Notes: generated by a model from the letters alone, not told the origin. 52,382 nucleotides of DNA from an uncultured Bacteroidota bacterium (GCA_903905445.1 CAIVGO010000206.1:1-52382), one strand, 5' to 3'. Shown: positions 33,973 through 43,813, counted from the first letter of the stretch. Numbers and translations: made by a program.

Positions 33973-36900
33973 ATGGTACGTTCTTTACTATTAACATTCG
34001 CAATGCTCCTGAGCGCCGGAGCCCTACTTGCCCAGTCGACTGTATTGTCGGGCAAGGTATCGGACGATAAGGGCGAAGCGCTGATTGGAGCAACCGTCAA
34101 GGTGCTGAAAGGCACTGATTTTGTGAAGGGGACTATTACCGACTTCAATGGCGATTATCGTATTCAGATTGATCCGGGAAAATATGACCTGGAAATTTCT
34201 TATACAGGTTTTTCAACATCTCGCCAGTCAGGAGTACAGGTAATCGCTGGCAAGCTCAACCCTTTGGACATTACAATGTCTTCCAATACGGTGTTGACGG
34301 AAGTCATAATTACCCAATATCGTGCTCCACTGATTGAGCAAGATAAAACGCAAGGAGGTCAGACATTGACTTCTGAGCAAATTAAAAACCTTCCAACACG
34401 GAGCGTGAATGCGATTGTGGCCACTACTGCGGGTACCACATCCATTGATGGAGGTGAAGTAAACATCAAAGGTTCGCGTTCGAATGGCACGAACTATTAC
34501 ATTGATGGTATTCGTGTACAAGGTTCACCACCACCTGTTCAGGACATTGAGCAATTGTCTGTTATCACAGGCGGCTTGGGTGCCGAGTATGGTGACGTGA
34601 CCGGTGGTGTAATTTCGGTGATCACCAAGGGGCCTGCCAGTGAGTACCATGGTTCTGTTGAAGTTGAAAACTCCAATGGATTGGATCCTTATGGATGGTT
34701 TTTGGCAACAGCCAACGTGAGTGGCCCGATTTTGAAGAAAAAAGAAGCTAATGGAGAAACCCGTACGGTGGTTGGTTTCCGTATGTCTGGTCAGTATCGA
34801 TACCAGAAAGATGATGATCCGCCAGCAACCAACGTGTTTAGGGCAAAAGAAAGCGTTTTAGCGAATCTCGACCGCAATCCTTTGCGTCGGAATGGCGCTT
34901 CTATTTCTAACTCAGCAGAATTTATCAACAACGATTCTGTAGATGTTTTTAACTATCGGACTGATCAGAACCGTTCGGACCTTGATTTGACAGGTAAGTT
35001 GGACTTCAAATTGACGGATAAGATTGATTTTAGCATCACAGGTACCTTTGCTGATGTACAAAATCGTTTTAATCCGACCGACGATTATCCAACTTGGGCG
35101 ATTTTGAATTCAAAATACAACCCGACCGATTACAGTCAGCGTTACCGGGGGATTGCCCGTTTCCGCCACCGTTTGGGTAGTGCAGAAGAAGTTGAAAGCA
35201 AAGCCAGCAACAAGATTGCAATTTCTAATGCAAGTTATCAATTGCAATTTGGTTTTGAACGTGGTTTGAGTAAAAACAGCGATTCACGCCACCAAGAACG
35301 GTATTTTGATTACGGCTACATTGGTCGATTCAATTTTGACTATGTTCCGGTAGCAGGCTTAAATGACAATGGTGATTTTGCCCACATTGATAACCGCGAG
35401 CAGTTTACCGGCTTTGAAGCAGGCTATATTAATGCAAATGGTAAACTGGTAGTTCCGAATGGTAGCCGTAATGGCAATGGAGAAACCGGTGCGCAAGGTG
35501 GCTTGGTCGCATACAATCAGTTTGCTGACCAGAATTTTTATTCTTCCTATGTTGCGCGGAACGGATTGTTGAGTTCTACCTATGATGATGTTTGGGGTGG
35601 TATGTATGCCAATATTAATACCATTTACAACCGCTCTAGAAAATCTGAAAACGACATTGTGACCATTATGGCCAACAGTAGTTTTGATTTGAAATTGGGT
35701 AAAACGGGTACACACAATATTCAGTTTGGTTTGATGAATGAGCAGCGCACTTTGCGCAGTTATACCTTGGCGCCTTTTGGTTTGTGGAACCTGGCGGAGC
35801 AATCGGCCAACAGCCATTTCAATGGTTTGGATACGACGAAAGTAATTGGGAAGATTTTTGTAGAGTTTACAGGCGATTCGATTGACCAATATGCGAACGC
35901 GTACGTAGATTTTCCAGACAATAAGTTTTACAAGAAAGTACGCGAAAAACTGGGTGTTCCTTTAGATCAATGGGTGAACACCAATGCCCTGACACCAGAC
36001 CAGTTGAGTTTGGACATGTTTGCGCCGCGTGAATTAACAGAACAAGGTTATGTAAGTTTTTATGGTTACGACTACCTGGGCAACAAAACGGCCAATGGTG
36101 TAACCTTTAATGACTTTTTCACCAGCACCGATGTAGATGGTGTGCGGAATTATCCGGTTGCACCCTTGCAGCCTTTGTATCAGGCAGCGTTTATCAAGGA
36201 CAAATTTACCTTTAACAAGATGATTGTGAGTCTTGGTGTGCGGGTAGAGCGGTTTGACTTGAATACCAAAGTATTGCGTGATCAGTATTCTTTGTACCAG
36301 ATCATGTCTGCCAAAGATTATTTCGCAACGGTTCCAGGTGTTCCGAACCGTCCGGGTACCATTGGAGATGATTTCAAGGTGTATGTTACAAGTCCACAAG
36401 AATTAGGTAAGCCGAAAGCTTTCCGGGATGGTAACATCTGGTATTTTGCAGATGGCCGTCAGGCGAATGATGGCAACGTGATCTTTGGGGGTGGAGTTGT
36501 GACACCATTATTGTTGGACTCAATTTCTGGTGATGATATTATAGACAAACGTTATAACCCAAACACATCGTTTGAGGATTATACGCCACAAGTAAACTGG
36601 TTGCCACGTTTGGCGTTCTCCTTCCCGATTTCGAAGGATGCAAACTTTTTTGCGCACTATGACGTATTGGTACAGCGCCCACCAAGCAACTGGGAGGTGA
36701 CACCCTTGGATTACTTGTATTTTTATACACCTGGTCGCACGCCAACGAACAATGCAAATTTGCGTCCAGAGCGTGTAGTTGACTATGAGGTTGGTTTCCA
36801 GCAGCGTTTGAATCAAAACTCTGCCCTTAAATTCTCTGCATACTACCGCGAGTTGCGCGATATGATTCAGCGTCGTACCATTTTGTATGTTCCAGTAATT

Positions 36901-37632
36901 GGTCGTTACGATACGTATGGCAACATTGACTACGGTACGGTTAAGGGTTTCACCTTACAATATGACTTGCGTCGTATTCAGAACACAGAGTTGCGTTTGG
37001 CGTACACGTTGCAATTTGCAGATGGTACTGGTTCGGATGCCAACTCACAGCGTGGTTTGACTTCGCGTGGCAATATTCGTTCTTTGTTCCCTTTGAATTT
37101 TGACGAGCGTCACAACATCCAAGCCATCATCGATTACCGTTTTGACAATGGTAAAGCATACAATGGCCCTCGGATTTTCGGCAAAGACATTTTGGCTGAT
37201 TTTGGCGCAAACATGCAACTTGCGGCAGTTTCTGGTCGTCCATACACTTCAAAAATCCGCGCTACCCGTTTTGGTGGAGAGGGTACTTCTGGAGCGATCA
37301 ACGGCAGCCGTTTGCCATGGCGTTTGAACATCGACTTGCGTTTGGACAAAACCTGGAGTTTGACAGCAAAGGACAAAAAACCATTGACGATCAATGTATA
37401 TTTCCGCGTTTCGAACTTGTTGAACAAATTGAACGTGGTAGGTGTCTATGGTGCAACAGGTGATCCGAAAAATGACGGTTATCTTGCAAGTGATCAAGGC
37501 GTATCTGAACTTTCGGGTATTACTGGTGCACAAATTGCCGCTTATCAAAGTTCATATTCTTGGATCTTGAATAACCCAAACAACTTTGCGCAACCACGCA
37601 GAATGTTTATTGGTGCTGCTTTAGGATTCTAA
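33973..37632 (+). CDS. TonB-dependent outer-membrane receptor with carboxypeptidase-regulatory-like domain
   Basis: 1219 residues from ATG 33973; signal peptide about 1-21 (RSLLLTFAMLLSAGALLAQS). A carboxypeptidase-D regulatory-like domain (about 23-102, with GKVSDDKGEALIGATVKVLK) precedes a plug (about 125-220, with YYIDGIRV and the GLGAEYGDVTGGVISVITKG repeat) and a large barrel to the end, finishing RRMFIGAALGF. The layout is SusC-like, but no SusD gene follows; instead a giant secreted protein and a PorV-like protein follow in the same direction. The substrate is unknown. A TTG start further upstream (33928) was rejected. Confidence 0.9.
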   Translation: MVRSLLLTFAMLLSAGALLAQSTVLSGKVSDDKGEALIGATVKVLKGTDFVKGTITDFNGDYRIQIDPGKYDLEISYTGFSTSRQSGVQVIAGKLNPLDITMSSNTVLTEVIITQYRAPLIEQDKTQGGQTLTSEQIKNLPTRSVNAIVATTAGTTSIDGGEVNIKGSRSNGTNYYIDGIRVQGSPPPVQDIEQLSVITGGLGAEYGDVTGGVISVITKGPASEYHGSVEVENSNGLDPYGWFLATANVSGPILKKKEANGETRTVVGFRMSGQYRYQKDDDPPATNVFRAKESVLANLDRNPLRRNGASISNSAEFINNDSVDVFNYRTDQNRSDLDLTGKLDFKLTDKIDFSITGTFADVQNRFNPTDDYPTWAILNSKYNPTDYSQRYRGIARFRHRLGSAEEVESKASNKIAISNASYQLQFGFERGLSKNSDSRHQERYFDYGYIGRFNFDYVPVAGLNDNGDFAHIDNREQFTGFEAGYINANGKLVVPNGSRNGNGETGAQGGLVAYNQFADQNFYSSYVARNGLLSSTYDDVWGGMYANINTIYNRSRKSENDIVTIMANSSFDLKLGKTGTHNIQFGLMNEQRTLRSYTLAPFGLWNLAEQSANSHFNGLDTTKVIGKIFVEFTGDSIDQYANAYVDFPDNKFYKKVREKLGVPLDQWVNTNALTPDQLSLDMFAPRELTEQGYVSFYGYDYLGNKTANGVTFNDFFTSTDVDGVRNYPVAPLQPLYQAAFIKDKFTFNKMIVSLGVRVERFDLNTKVLRDQYSLYQIMSAKDYFATVPGVPNRPGTIGDDFKVYVTSPQELGKPKAFRDGNIWYFADGRQANDGNVIFGGGVVTPLLLDSISGDDIIDKRYNPNTSFEDYTPQVNWLPRLAFSFPISKDANFFAHYDVLVQRPPSNWEVTPLDYLYFYTPGRTPTNNANLRPERVVDYEVGFQQRLNQNSALKFSAYYRELRDMIQRRTILYVPVIGRYDTYGNIDYGTVKGFTLQYDLRRIQNTELRLAYTLQFADGTGSDANSQRGLTSRGNIRSLFPLNFDERHNIQAIIDYRFDNGKAYNGPRIFGKDILADFGANMQLAAVSGRPYTSKIRATRFGGEGTSGAINGSRLPWRLNIDLRLDKTWSLTAKDKKPLTINVYFRVSNLLNKLNVVGVYGATGDPKNDGYLASDQGVSELSGITGAQIAAYQSSYSWILNNPNNFAQPRRMFIGAALGF

Positions 37633-37762
37633 TTTGGTGCATTTTCAGGGCAACCATGTTGAAAAAGTTATGTTTCAATGAGGAATATACCCTATAAAAC
37701 AATATCCTTCAAATCTGCTTGGACTGTTCAATTTCATTTCAAGACATTTAAAAATTAAACTC

Positions 37763-40700
37763 ATGCGTAATTACAAACTTTGGATAGCAACCCTGCTTGC
37801 AATAGTAGTTTGCGGAAGTGCCATGGCGCACGTTCCCGACTATGCGCGCAAGGTCACCCGCCAGAACAAGGTTCAATACCGCGATGTTTGCGCCAACTCC
37901 AAGTCACAAATTGACCAGGAGATCAACAATGTGCGCGCACGTTTGCTTGGTGGTGGCGACTGTTGGTGGGACTTTTCTTTTGGCCGATATATTGTACCGA
38001 AAGTAGACATTACTTCTGGTCAGCGGGAGGTATCTTCCATTTTTGCTGGCTCTGTATGGTTGGGTGGCGTTGACCCAGGTGGCAACCTGAAGTTGGCTTG
38101 TCAGGATTACCGGAATGACGGTAAAAACGATTTTTGGCCTGGTCCATTGACCGAACAGGGTATTACAGACGAATTTACCTGTACCAACTGGGACCGTCAT
38201 TTTCGTGTGACGGGCGAGGAAATTCGTCGGCATTTGAAAAACCTTTCGGATAGTATTTTTGATGTATCCGCTATTCCAATTGGAGTAAAAGGTTGGCCAG
38301 CGCAAGGCAATCAGTATTTTCCGTTTGTTTGGGGTTTTAGCCTTCCTAATACGCAACAGGCATTGGCTGGTTTTTTTGATGCAGATGAAGATGGTTTGTA
38401 CAATCCTTTGAAAGGCGATTATCCGTCCATTGAAATTCGGGGGTGCCCACAAAACCGTTACCCCGATGAAATGATTTTCTGGATATACAATGACCAGGGT
38501 GCTGGTGCTCCGCACGCACGTACCAATGGCAAGCCGATTCAGATGGAGGTACAGGTACAGGCATTTGGCTACCTGACCAACGACGAGTTGAACGATATGA
38601 CGTTCCACCGTTACAAATTGATCAACCGTGCAGTAGAGCGCATCGACTCGATGTTCTTTGCGATGTGGCTTGATGCTGATTTGGGTTGTTCTATTGATGA
38701 CTACATTGGTTGTGACAGTTCAAAAAACCTGATGTACATCTACAACCAGGATGCGACCGATGGTCAGCCAGGTGCTAACTGTGATGGTGGTGTTGCTACC
38801 TATGGTACCACGGTTCCAATTTTGGGTTGCGACTATTTCCGCGGTCCTTTGGATACGTTTGCGAATGAAATCGGCATGTCTTCTTTTATGTATTATAACC
38901 GGACCGGTACAGGAGGCCCCTTTGCGGGTACCTATGACCCGACTCAGCCGGGTGAATACTACAATTATATCACTGGTAGCTGGCGGGATGGAACGCCGCT
39001 AACCCAAGGAGGCAATGGCTATAACAACAATACCGGTATTCCGACCAAATATGCATTGACAGAAACACCCGACGATCCAAATGGATGGTCGATGTGTACC
39101 GCCAACTTGCCAGTCGGTGACCGTCGTACCCTGCAGGCTTCTGGTCCATTTACTTTGAAGCCGGGTGCCGTAAACGAATTGATTATTGGTTTGCCTTGGG
39201 TGCCGGAGCAGGATTACCCATGTCCAAACCTTGATAACTTGTTCCGTGCCGACAACCTTGCACAAGGTTTGTTTGATAACTGCTTTGAGCTATTGGAAGG
39301 CCCGGATGCACCAACCGTAGGCTGGATTGAGTCGAATAAGGAAGTAATTGCGGTGTTGTCAAATGCACCACCGTCAAATAACTTTGTAAAAGAAAACGAG
39401 GATTACAGAACACAAGACTTCCTGGCGCCTGAAAGTTTGAAAAACAGTCCAGACTCTTTGATCCGGGAATCTACGTTCTACAAATTTGAAGGTTATCTGG
39501 TTTACCAATTGTCTGACCCTAATGTATCAACTTCGGAGTTTGATAATCCGGAGAAGAGCCGTTTGGTGTACAATGTAGACGTTAAAAACAACGTAACAAA
39601 ACTGTACAACTGGATTGAAGGTCGCGATCCGTTTACAAAAAAGCGGATTTACTTCCCAGAAGAGCAGATTGCTGGCTCGGATGGTGGTGTTCGCCACACT
39701 TTTAGCATCAAGGAAGATAAATTTGCCTTGGGCAACAGTAAAGCGCTGATTAACCATAAGAAATATTACTATGCTGTAATTGCATATGGTTACAACAACT
39801 TTGAAAACTTCAACCCGCTTGCGCAACCTTCGGCTACCGGACAATCTCGTACATACTTGCCAAGCCGTAAATCGGGCGATGGTAGTGCAATTCAGATTTA
39901 CACGGTGATTCCACGTCCGATTGTAGACCAGGCATTACAATCTTCTTATGGAGATGGTTTGGAAGTGACGCGTTTGGAAGGTGTGGGTGCTGGTGGTAAC
40001 TTCCTGGATTTGACGGATGAGACCTACGACCGCATTTTGAACAGTGATTTCGACAGTACTTTGACGTACAAACCGGGTCGTGCACCAATTACGGTGACCA
40101 TTTTCAATCCACTGGAAGTAAAAGACGGCGATTTTGAATTGAGTTTTGTGGATTCTAACAACGATGACAGTCAATTGGACATGAATGCACGTTGGCAATT
40201 GCGCCGCGTTTCTGATGGCACCATCATTGGATCTGAAAAGTCGATTGAAAAATTGAACGAGCAATTGATCCTGCAATATGGTTTCTCTGTGTCGATTGCC
40301 CAATCTGCCGAGCCAGGTGATTTGGCGGATGAAAAGAACGGTGGTATTGGTATGGAAATCGAGTACAAAGATCCGAACGCTGCTTGGTTGACGGGATATG
40401 GCGATCAATTGACGGCACCTTTCAACTATATACGTACAACAGAACCAGTTCCAGATGCGGATTACGACCAAAACGGTGATGGTATTCCATTGGATCCGAA
40501 CGGTGGTTTGAGCAAATTGGGTAATGAAACAGATGGTGAGTTGGGTTGGTTTGTTCCTTATGTATTGGCCAACTGGCGCTTGCGCGACCAGGCGGATGTT
40601 CCGAACGACCGCTTGCTTACGCCAGCATGGACCGATAAATTTGGCAATATTCCACAAGGACAGTTTAACAGTCAGGCGGTATTTGCTTCAGAATCACAAG

Positions 40701-41905
40701 AAAACGTACGCCGCAGCCGTTTGCGCCTGTTGCCGAATGTTGATATTGTGTTGACCAGCGACAAGAGCAAATGGAGCCGTTCGGTGATCATTGAATCTGC
40801 ATCTGGTTACTGGACAGACACCAATACCTATGGTGCATCACAGGATGTAGCACAGGCTACTGAAAGTCCTGCAAGCAGAAAGCGCCAATCATTTGATGCG
40901 CGTTATGGTTTGTCGGTAGGTAAAGACGATGCCAACGGTGATGGATTGCCTGATCCGGATGGCGAATTAAACCCAACCGATGGTACGCCTGCAGCGGGTA
41001 CGCCATTGCGTGGTATGGGTTGGTTCCCAGGCTATGCAGTAGATGTAGAGACTGGTCAGCGTTTGAATATCTTCTTTGGAGAAAACTCTTGTTATTCAAA
41101 AGATCTGGATCCAGATTATACTGGCCGGGATATGATGTGGAATCCAACCAGCCAATTGGTGAGCGATGATGTGGTAAATATCAACCAGTCAGACTTCCCG
41201 AATTGGGTATTGGGTGGCCAGCATTGGGTGTATGTGACCTATTCAAAATACGATGGTTGTGACTCTTTGCGTCGTGCATTTACGCCAGAGCGCTTTTCTG
41301 GAAGTGCCATTTACAACAACAAAACAGCGCAAATCCGCAATATCGCATGGGCTGGTATGGTCCAATTGGCTGCTGGCGCTCAATTGAAATCGTATAAAGA
41401 TGGTTTGATTCCAACAGATACGAAAATCAAATTGCGTGTACAAAACGCGTACAAAACGTGGTGGCGTCAAGATGGTGACCATACCAAACGCAACGGTCAT
41501 CCAAAGTATTTGATCCGCATCCGCAACCAGCAACCGATTGCACTGGATCAGGTGCAGGTGGAAAATGCACTTGACTCTATCAAGGCAGTTCCAAACCCGT
41601 ACTATGGATTCTCGCAATATGAAACTTCACAGTTTACAAACATTGTGAAAATCACGAACTTGCCTGCAAAATGTGTGGTAACCATTTACTCTTTGGATGG
41701 CAAGTTTATCCGTCAGTACAATCGTGCAGAGCAATATTCTGCCTACAAGCAATATTTGCCTGCGATTGAATGGGATATGAAAAATAGCAAGGGCATTCCG
41801 GTAGCGAGTGGCGTTTACCTGATCCATGTTAACGCAGAAGGCCTGGGTGAACGAACGGTAAAATGGTTTGGTATTGGGCGACAGTTTGACCCATCCGGCC
41901 TATAA
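37763..41905 (+). CDS. Giant secreted protein with calcium-type repeats and C-terminal sorting-like domain
   Basis: 1380 residues with a signal peptide (about 1-22, KLWIATLLAIVVCGSAMA). At least three Asp-rich calcium-type loops occur: DADEDGLYNP (about 206), DADYDQNGDGIPLDPNGG (about 896) and DDANGDGLPDPDGE (about 1055). The last 105 residues (from about 1276, VPNPYYGF) resemble a type A T9SS sorting domain: LPAKCVVTIYSLDGKFIRQY and GVYLIHVNAEGLGERTVKWF, but the end (GIGRQFDPSGL) is longer than usual. It is rich in tryptophan, aromatic and paired cysteine segments. It lies 130 bases after the receptor and before a PorV-like gene. Function unknown; surface exposure is inferred. Confidence 0.75.
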   Translation: MRNYKLWIATLLAIVVCGSAMAHVPDYARKVTRQNKVQYRDVCANSKSQIDQEINNVRARLLGGGDCWWDFSFGRYIVPKVDITSGQREVSSIFAGSVWLGGVDPGGNLKLACQDYRNDGKNDFWPGPLTEQGITDEFTCTNWDRHFRVTGEEIRRHLKNLSDSIFDVSAIPIGVKGWPAQGNQYFPFVWGFSLPNTQQALAGFFDADEDGLYNPLKGDYPSIEIRGCPQNRYPDEMIFWIYNDQGAGAPHARTNGKPIQMEVQVQAFGYLTNDELNDMTFHRYKLINRAVERIDSMFFAMWLDADLGCSIDDYIGCDSSKNLMYIYNQDATDGQPGANCDGGVATYGTTVPILGCDYFRGPLDTFANEIGMSSFMYYNRTGTGGPFAGTYDPTQPGEYYNYITGSWRDGTPLTQGGNGYNNNTGIPTKYALTETPDDPNGWSMCTANLPVGDRRTLQASGPFTLKPGAVNELIIGLPWVPEQDYPCPNLDNLFRADNLAQGLFDNCFELLEGPDAPTVGWIESNKEVIAVLSNAPPSNNFVKENEDYRTQDFLAPESLKNSPDSLIRESTFYKFEGYLVYQLSDPNVSTSEFDNPEKSRLVYNVDVKNNVTKLYNWIEGRDPFTKKRIYFPEEQIAGSDGGVRHTFSIKEDKFALGNSKALINHKKYYYAVIAYGYNNFENFNPLAQPSATGQSRTYLPSRKSGDGSAIQIYTVIPRPIVDQALQSSYGDGLEVTRLEGVGAGGNFLDLTDETYDRILNSDFDSTLTYKPGRAPITVTIFNPLEVKDGDFELSFVDSNNDDSQLDMNARWQLRRVSDGTIIGSEKSIEKLNEQLILQYGFSVSIAQSAEPGDLADEKNGGIGMEIEYKDPNAAWLTGYGDQLTAPFNYIRTTEPVPDADYDQNGDGIPLDPNGGLSKLGNETDGELGWFVPYVLANWRLRDQADVPNDRLLTPAWTDKFGNIPQGQFNSQAVFASESQENVRRSRLRLLPNVDIVLTSDKSKWSRSVIIESASGYWTDTNTYGASQDVAQATESPASRKRQSFDARYGLSVGKDDANGDGLPDPDGELNPTDGTPAAGTPLRGMGWFPGYAVDVETGQRLNIFFGENSCYSKDLDPDYTGRDMMWNPTSQLVSDDVVNINQSDFPNWVLGGQHWVYVTYSKYDGCDSLRRAFTPERFSGSAIYNNKTAQIRNIAWAGMVQLAAGAQLKSYKDGLIPTDTKIKLRVQNAYKTWWRQDGDHTKRNGHPKYLIRIRNQQPIALDQVQVENALDSIKAVPNPYYGFSQYETSQFTNIVKITNLPAKCVVTIYSLDGKFIRQYNRAEQYSAYKQYLPAIEWDMKNSKGIPVASGVYLIHVNAEGLGERTVKWFGIGRQFDPSGL

Positions 41906-41920
41906 GGAGCGGGCTTCAGC

Positions 41921-41987
41921 CAGCGCGGTAAAAAAGTACATCGGTTCCTGATTGTGAACGATTGTGCTTTTTTACCAGCGCTGTTTT
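41921..41987 (+). terminator. Long terminator between the giant secreted protein and the PorV-like gene
   Basis: CAGCGCGGTAAAAAAG (41921-41936) pairs with CTTTTTTACCAGCGCTG (41967-41983) with one bulged A, then TTTT. Inner bases can pair further. It would limit but need not abolish read-through into the PorV-like gene. Confidence 0.8.
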
Positions 41988-42030
41988 AAGCATTAAATGC
42001 AACCAATCAAGCATTCAATTAAACAAAATT

Positions 42031-43080
42031 ATGAAGAAAATATACGCATATTTGCTGTTCAGTGTATTGGTGCTGTTGGCAAATCCAATGTTTGCGGGTA
42101 ATCCTGACCGTCAAGGTGAGGCGGGCGCAAACCAATTGCTGATCAATCCATGGGTACGCAGTGCGGGTTTACACACCATGAATACTGCATCGACCACTGG
42201 ATCGGAAGCGATGTTTTTAAATGTGGCAGGTTTGTCGCGCATCAACAAGACACAAATCCAGTTGAGCCATACCCGTTATTTGTCTGGGGCCGACATCAAC
42301 ATCAACGCCTTGGGTTTTGCGCAACGGGTTGGTAAAGGTGGCACTTTTGGCATCAGCCTGGTTGCTTTTGATTTGGGCGATTTTGATTACACCACCGAAG
42401 ATAATCCGGAAGGAACGGGTGCGGTTTTTAGCCCGTCTTTTTTCAACATGGGTGTTTCTTATGCACACTTGTTTGACAATAAAGTATCGGTAGGGGTAAC
42501 GACAAAGTTTGTAAGTGAAACCATTTCAAATGCACGGGCCAGCGCTTTTGCAATTGATGCCGGTGTACAATATGTAAGTGGCCCACAAGACAATTTCAAG
42601 TTTGGAATTTCTTTGCGCAATGTAGGTTCTAAAATGCGGTTCTCAGGAGAAGGTTTGTCAAAAGCATTGCCAAATCCAGGTCCATTTACCTACAATAACA
42701 CCTATTACGAGCGTTCTACTGCTTACGAACTTCCATCTCAATTGAACATTGGAATGTCGTACGATTGGGTATTGGGTCGTACCAGCCGCTTGGGTTTTGT
42801 GGCTAACTTCACTTCCAACTCTTTCTCGCGTGACCAGGTTGGTGGCGGATTGGAATTCTCTTTGGGCCAGAATTTTGCTTTGCGCGCTGGCTACAAAGCG
42901 GAATTAGACAAGTCGGAAGGTGATTTAGAAGCAACCCTGGACAATGGTTTTGCAGGCGGATTTTCCGTTTCTGTGCCGTTGAAAAAGGATACTAAGTCGC
43001 GCTTGTCCATCGATTATGCTTATCGCACCACCGATATTTATAACGGCATCCACAACATTGGTTTGCGGATTGACCTGTAG
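42031..43080 (+). CDS. PorV/PorQ-family outer-membrane beta-barrel protein
   Basis: 349 residues from ATG 42031 with signal peptide about 1-22 (KKIYAYLLFSVLVLLANPMF). The PorV/PorQ hallmark NVAGLSRINKTQIQLSHTRY is at about residues 68-87, and the remainder alternates strands to a final GIHNIGLRIDL, as in FadL-related barrels. PorV shuttles T9SS substrates at the outer membrane and PorQ is a related protein; this copy, next to a candidate T9SS substrate, could be a dedicated partner. Which subfamily it belongs to cannot be told without a tree. Confidence 0.82.
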   Translation: MKKIYAYLLFSVLVLLANPMFAGNPDRQGEAGANQLLINPWVRSAGLHTMNTASTTGSEAMFLNVAGLSRINKTQIQLSHTRYLSGADININALGFAQRVGKGGTFGISLVAFDLGDFDYTTEDNPEGTGAVFSPSFFNMGVSYAHLFDNKVSVGVTTKFVSETISNARASAFAIDAGVQYVSGPQDNFKFGISLRNVGSKMRFSGEGLSKALPNPGPFTYNNTYYERSTAYELPSQLNIGMSYDWVLGRTSRLGFVANFTSNSFSRDQVGGGLEFSLGQNFALRAGYKAELDKSEGDLEATLDNGFAGGFSVSVPLKKDTKSRLSIDYAYRTTDIYNGIHNIGLRIDL

Positions 43081-43107
43081 GTGCCAGTGCTAAAAAGCAT
43101 ACAATTA

Positions 43108-43139
43108 TTTGCTGCATTTGTAATTCTATCGTATATTTG
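43108..43139 (+). promoter_or_regulatory. Promoter upstream of greA
   Basis: TTTG (43108-43111), a 20-base spacer and TATATTTG (43132-43139) match the Bacteroidota consensus with the spacer one base longer than 19. The predicted start is near 43146, about 170 bases before greA. Confidence 0.7.
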
Positions 43140-43156
43140 CAGTTCGAATTGATCAA

Positions 43157-43197
43157 CAGAAACGTTTCTATCACCCGATGGAGACGTTTCTGTTTTT
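43157..43197 (+). terminator. Strong hairpin with T-run in the greA leader
   Basis: CAGAAACGTTTCTATC (43157-43172) and GATGGAGACGTTTCTG (43177-43192) form a 16-bp stem (two G-T pairs) with a 4-base loop, then TTTTT. It begins about 11 bases after the predicted start point of the greA promoter, so it can act as an early terminator for that transcript as well as closing the upstream PorV-like transcript. Confidence 0.85.
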
Positions 43198-43213
43198 GCT
43201 ACCCGAATGCGGG

Positions 43214-43252
43214 CGGAGGTTTATCAGACCATACGGGTTTGGTAAACCTCCG
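43214..43252 (+). repeat. Second hairpin in the greA leader
   Basis: Perfect 10-bp arms CGGAGGTTTA (43214-43223) and TAAACCTCCG (43243-43252), with an inner AGACC/GGGTTT pairing. No T-run follows, so it is unlikely to terminate; it could stabilise the leader or be a protein-binding site. Confidence 0.6.
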
Positions 43253-43316
43253 TTGCTCTAAGTAGGGAGGGACGAATCTCGAACCAAATTTTGAACCCAA
43301 TTTTAATTTTTTACCA

Positions 43317-43793
43317 ATGGCTAATTACACGTATTTGACGCAGGGTGGATACGACAAACTCAAGGCAGAGTTAGAAGAGTTGAAATCCACAGGACGTAAA
43401 GAGGCTGCCATGGCCATCGCGGAAGCACGCGCGCAAGGCGACTTGTCAGAAAATGCCGAGTATGATGCGGCAAAAGATGCGCAGGGTTTGCTTGAAATGA
43501 AAATCAATGAACTGGAAACTGTAATGTCGAATGCACGGGTGATTGATGAAAGCCTGTTGGATGACTCCAAGGTGGCCATTTTGTCGAATGTGACGATCAA
43601 GAACCTGAAAACGGGGAAGGAAATGACCTATAAATTGGTTTCTGAAACAGAAGCGGATGCTAAGTTGATGAAAATATCGGTTACGTCTCCCATTGGCCAA
43701 GGGCTGTTGGGTAAAGTTTTAGGGGATATTGCGAAAGTTCAAACGCCAGCGGGCATCATGGAATTTGAAGTGGTGAATATCACGATCGGATAA
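43317..43793 (+). CDS. greA: Transcription elongation factor GreA
   Basis: A 158-residue protein that enters the polymerase secondary channel and promotes cleavage of backtracked RNA. The coiled-coil tip reads GDLSENAEYDAAKD (about 41-54) with the acidic residues needed for cleavage, and the C-terminal domain includes VTSPIGQGLLGKVLGD. The ATG at 43317 is the natural start. It is followed by the HIT gene after 20 bases, suggesting an operon. Confidence 0.96.
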   Translation: MANYTYLTQGGYDKLKAELEELKSTGRKEAAMAIAEARAQGDLSENAEYDAAKDAQGLLEMKINELETVMSNARVIDESLLDDSKVAILSNVTIKNLKTGKEMTYKLVSETEADAKLMKISVTSPIGQGLLGKVLGDIAKVQTPAGIMEFEVVNITIG

Positions 43794-43813
43794 ACAAACA
43801 CAAAAGAACAACC

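Noticed and set aside
33973-37632. SusC/SusD-type starch or glycan utilisation locus
   Set aside because: The receptor has the SusC-like layout but no SusD-like lipoprotein or glycosidase cluster follows it.
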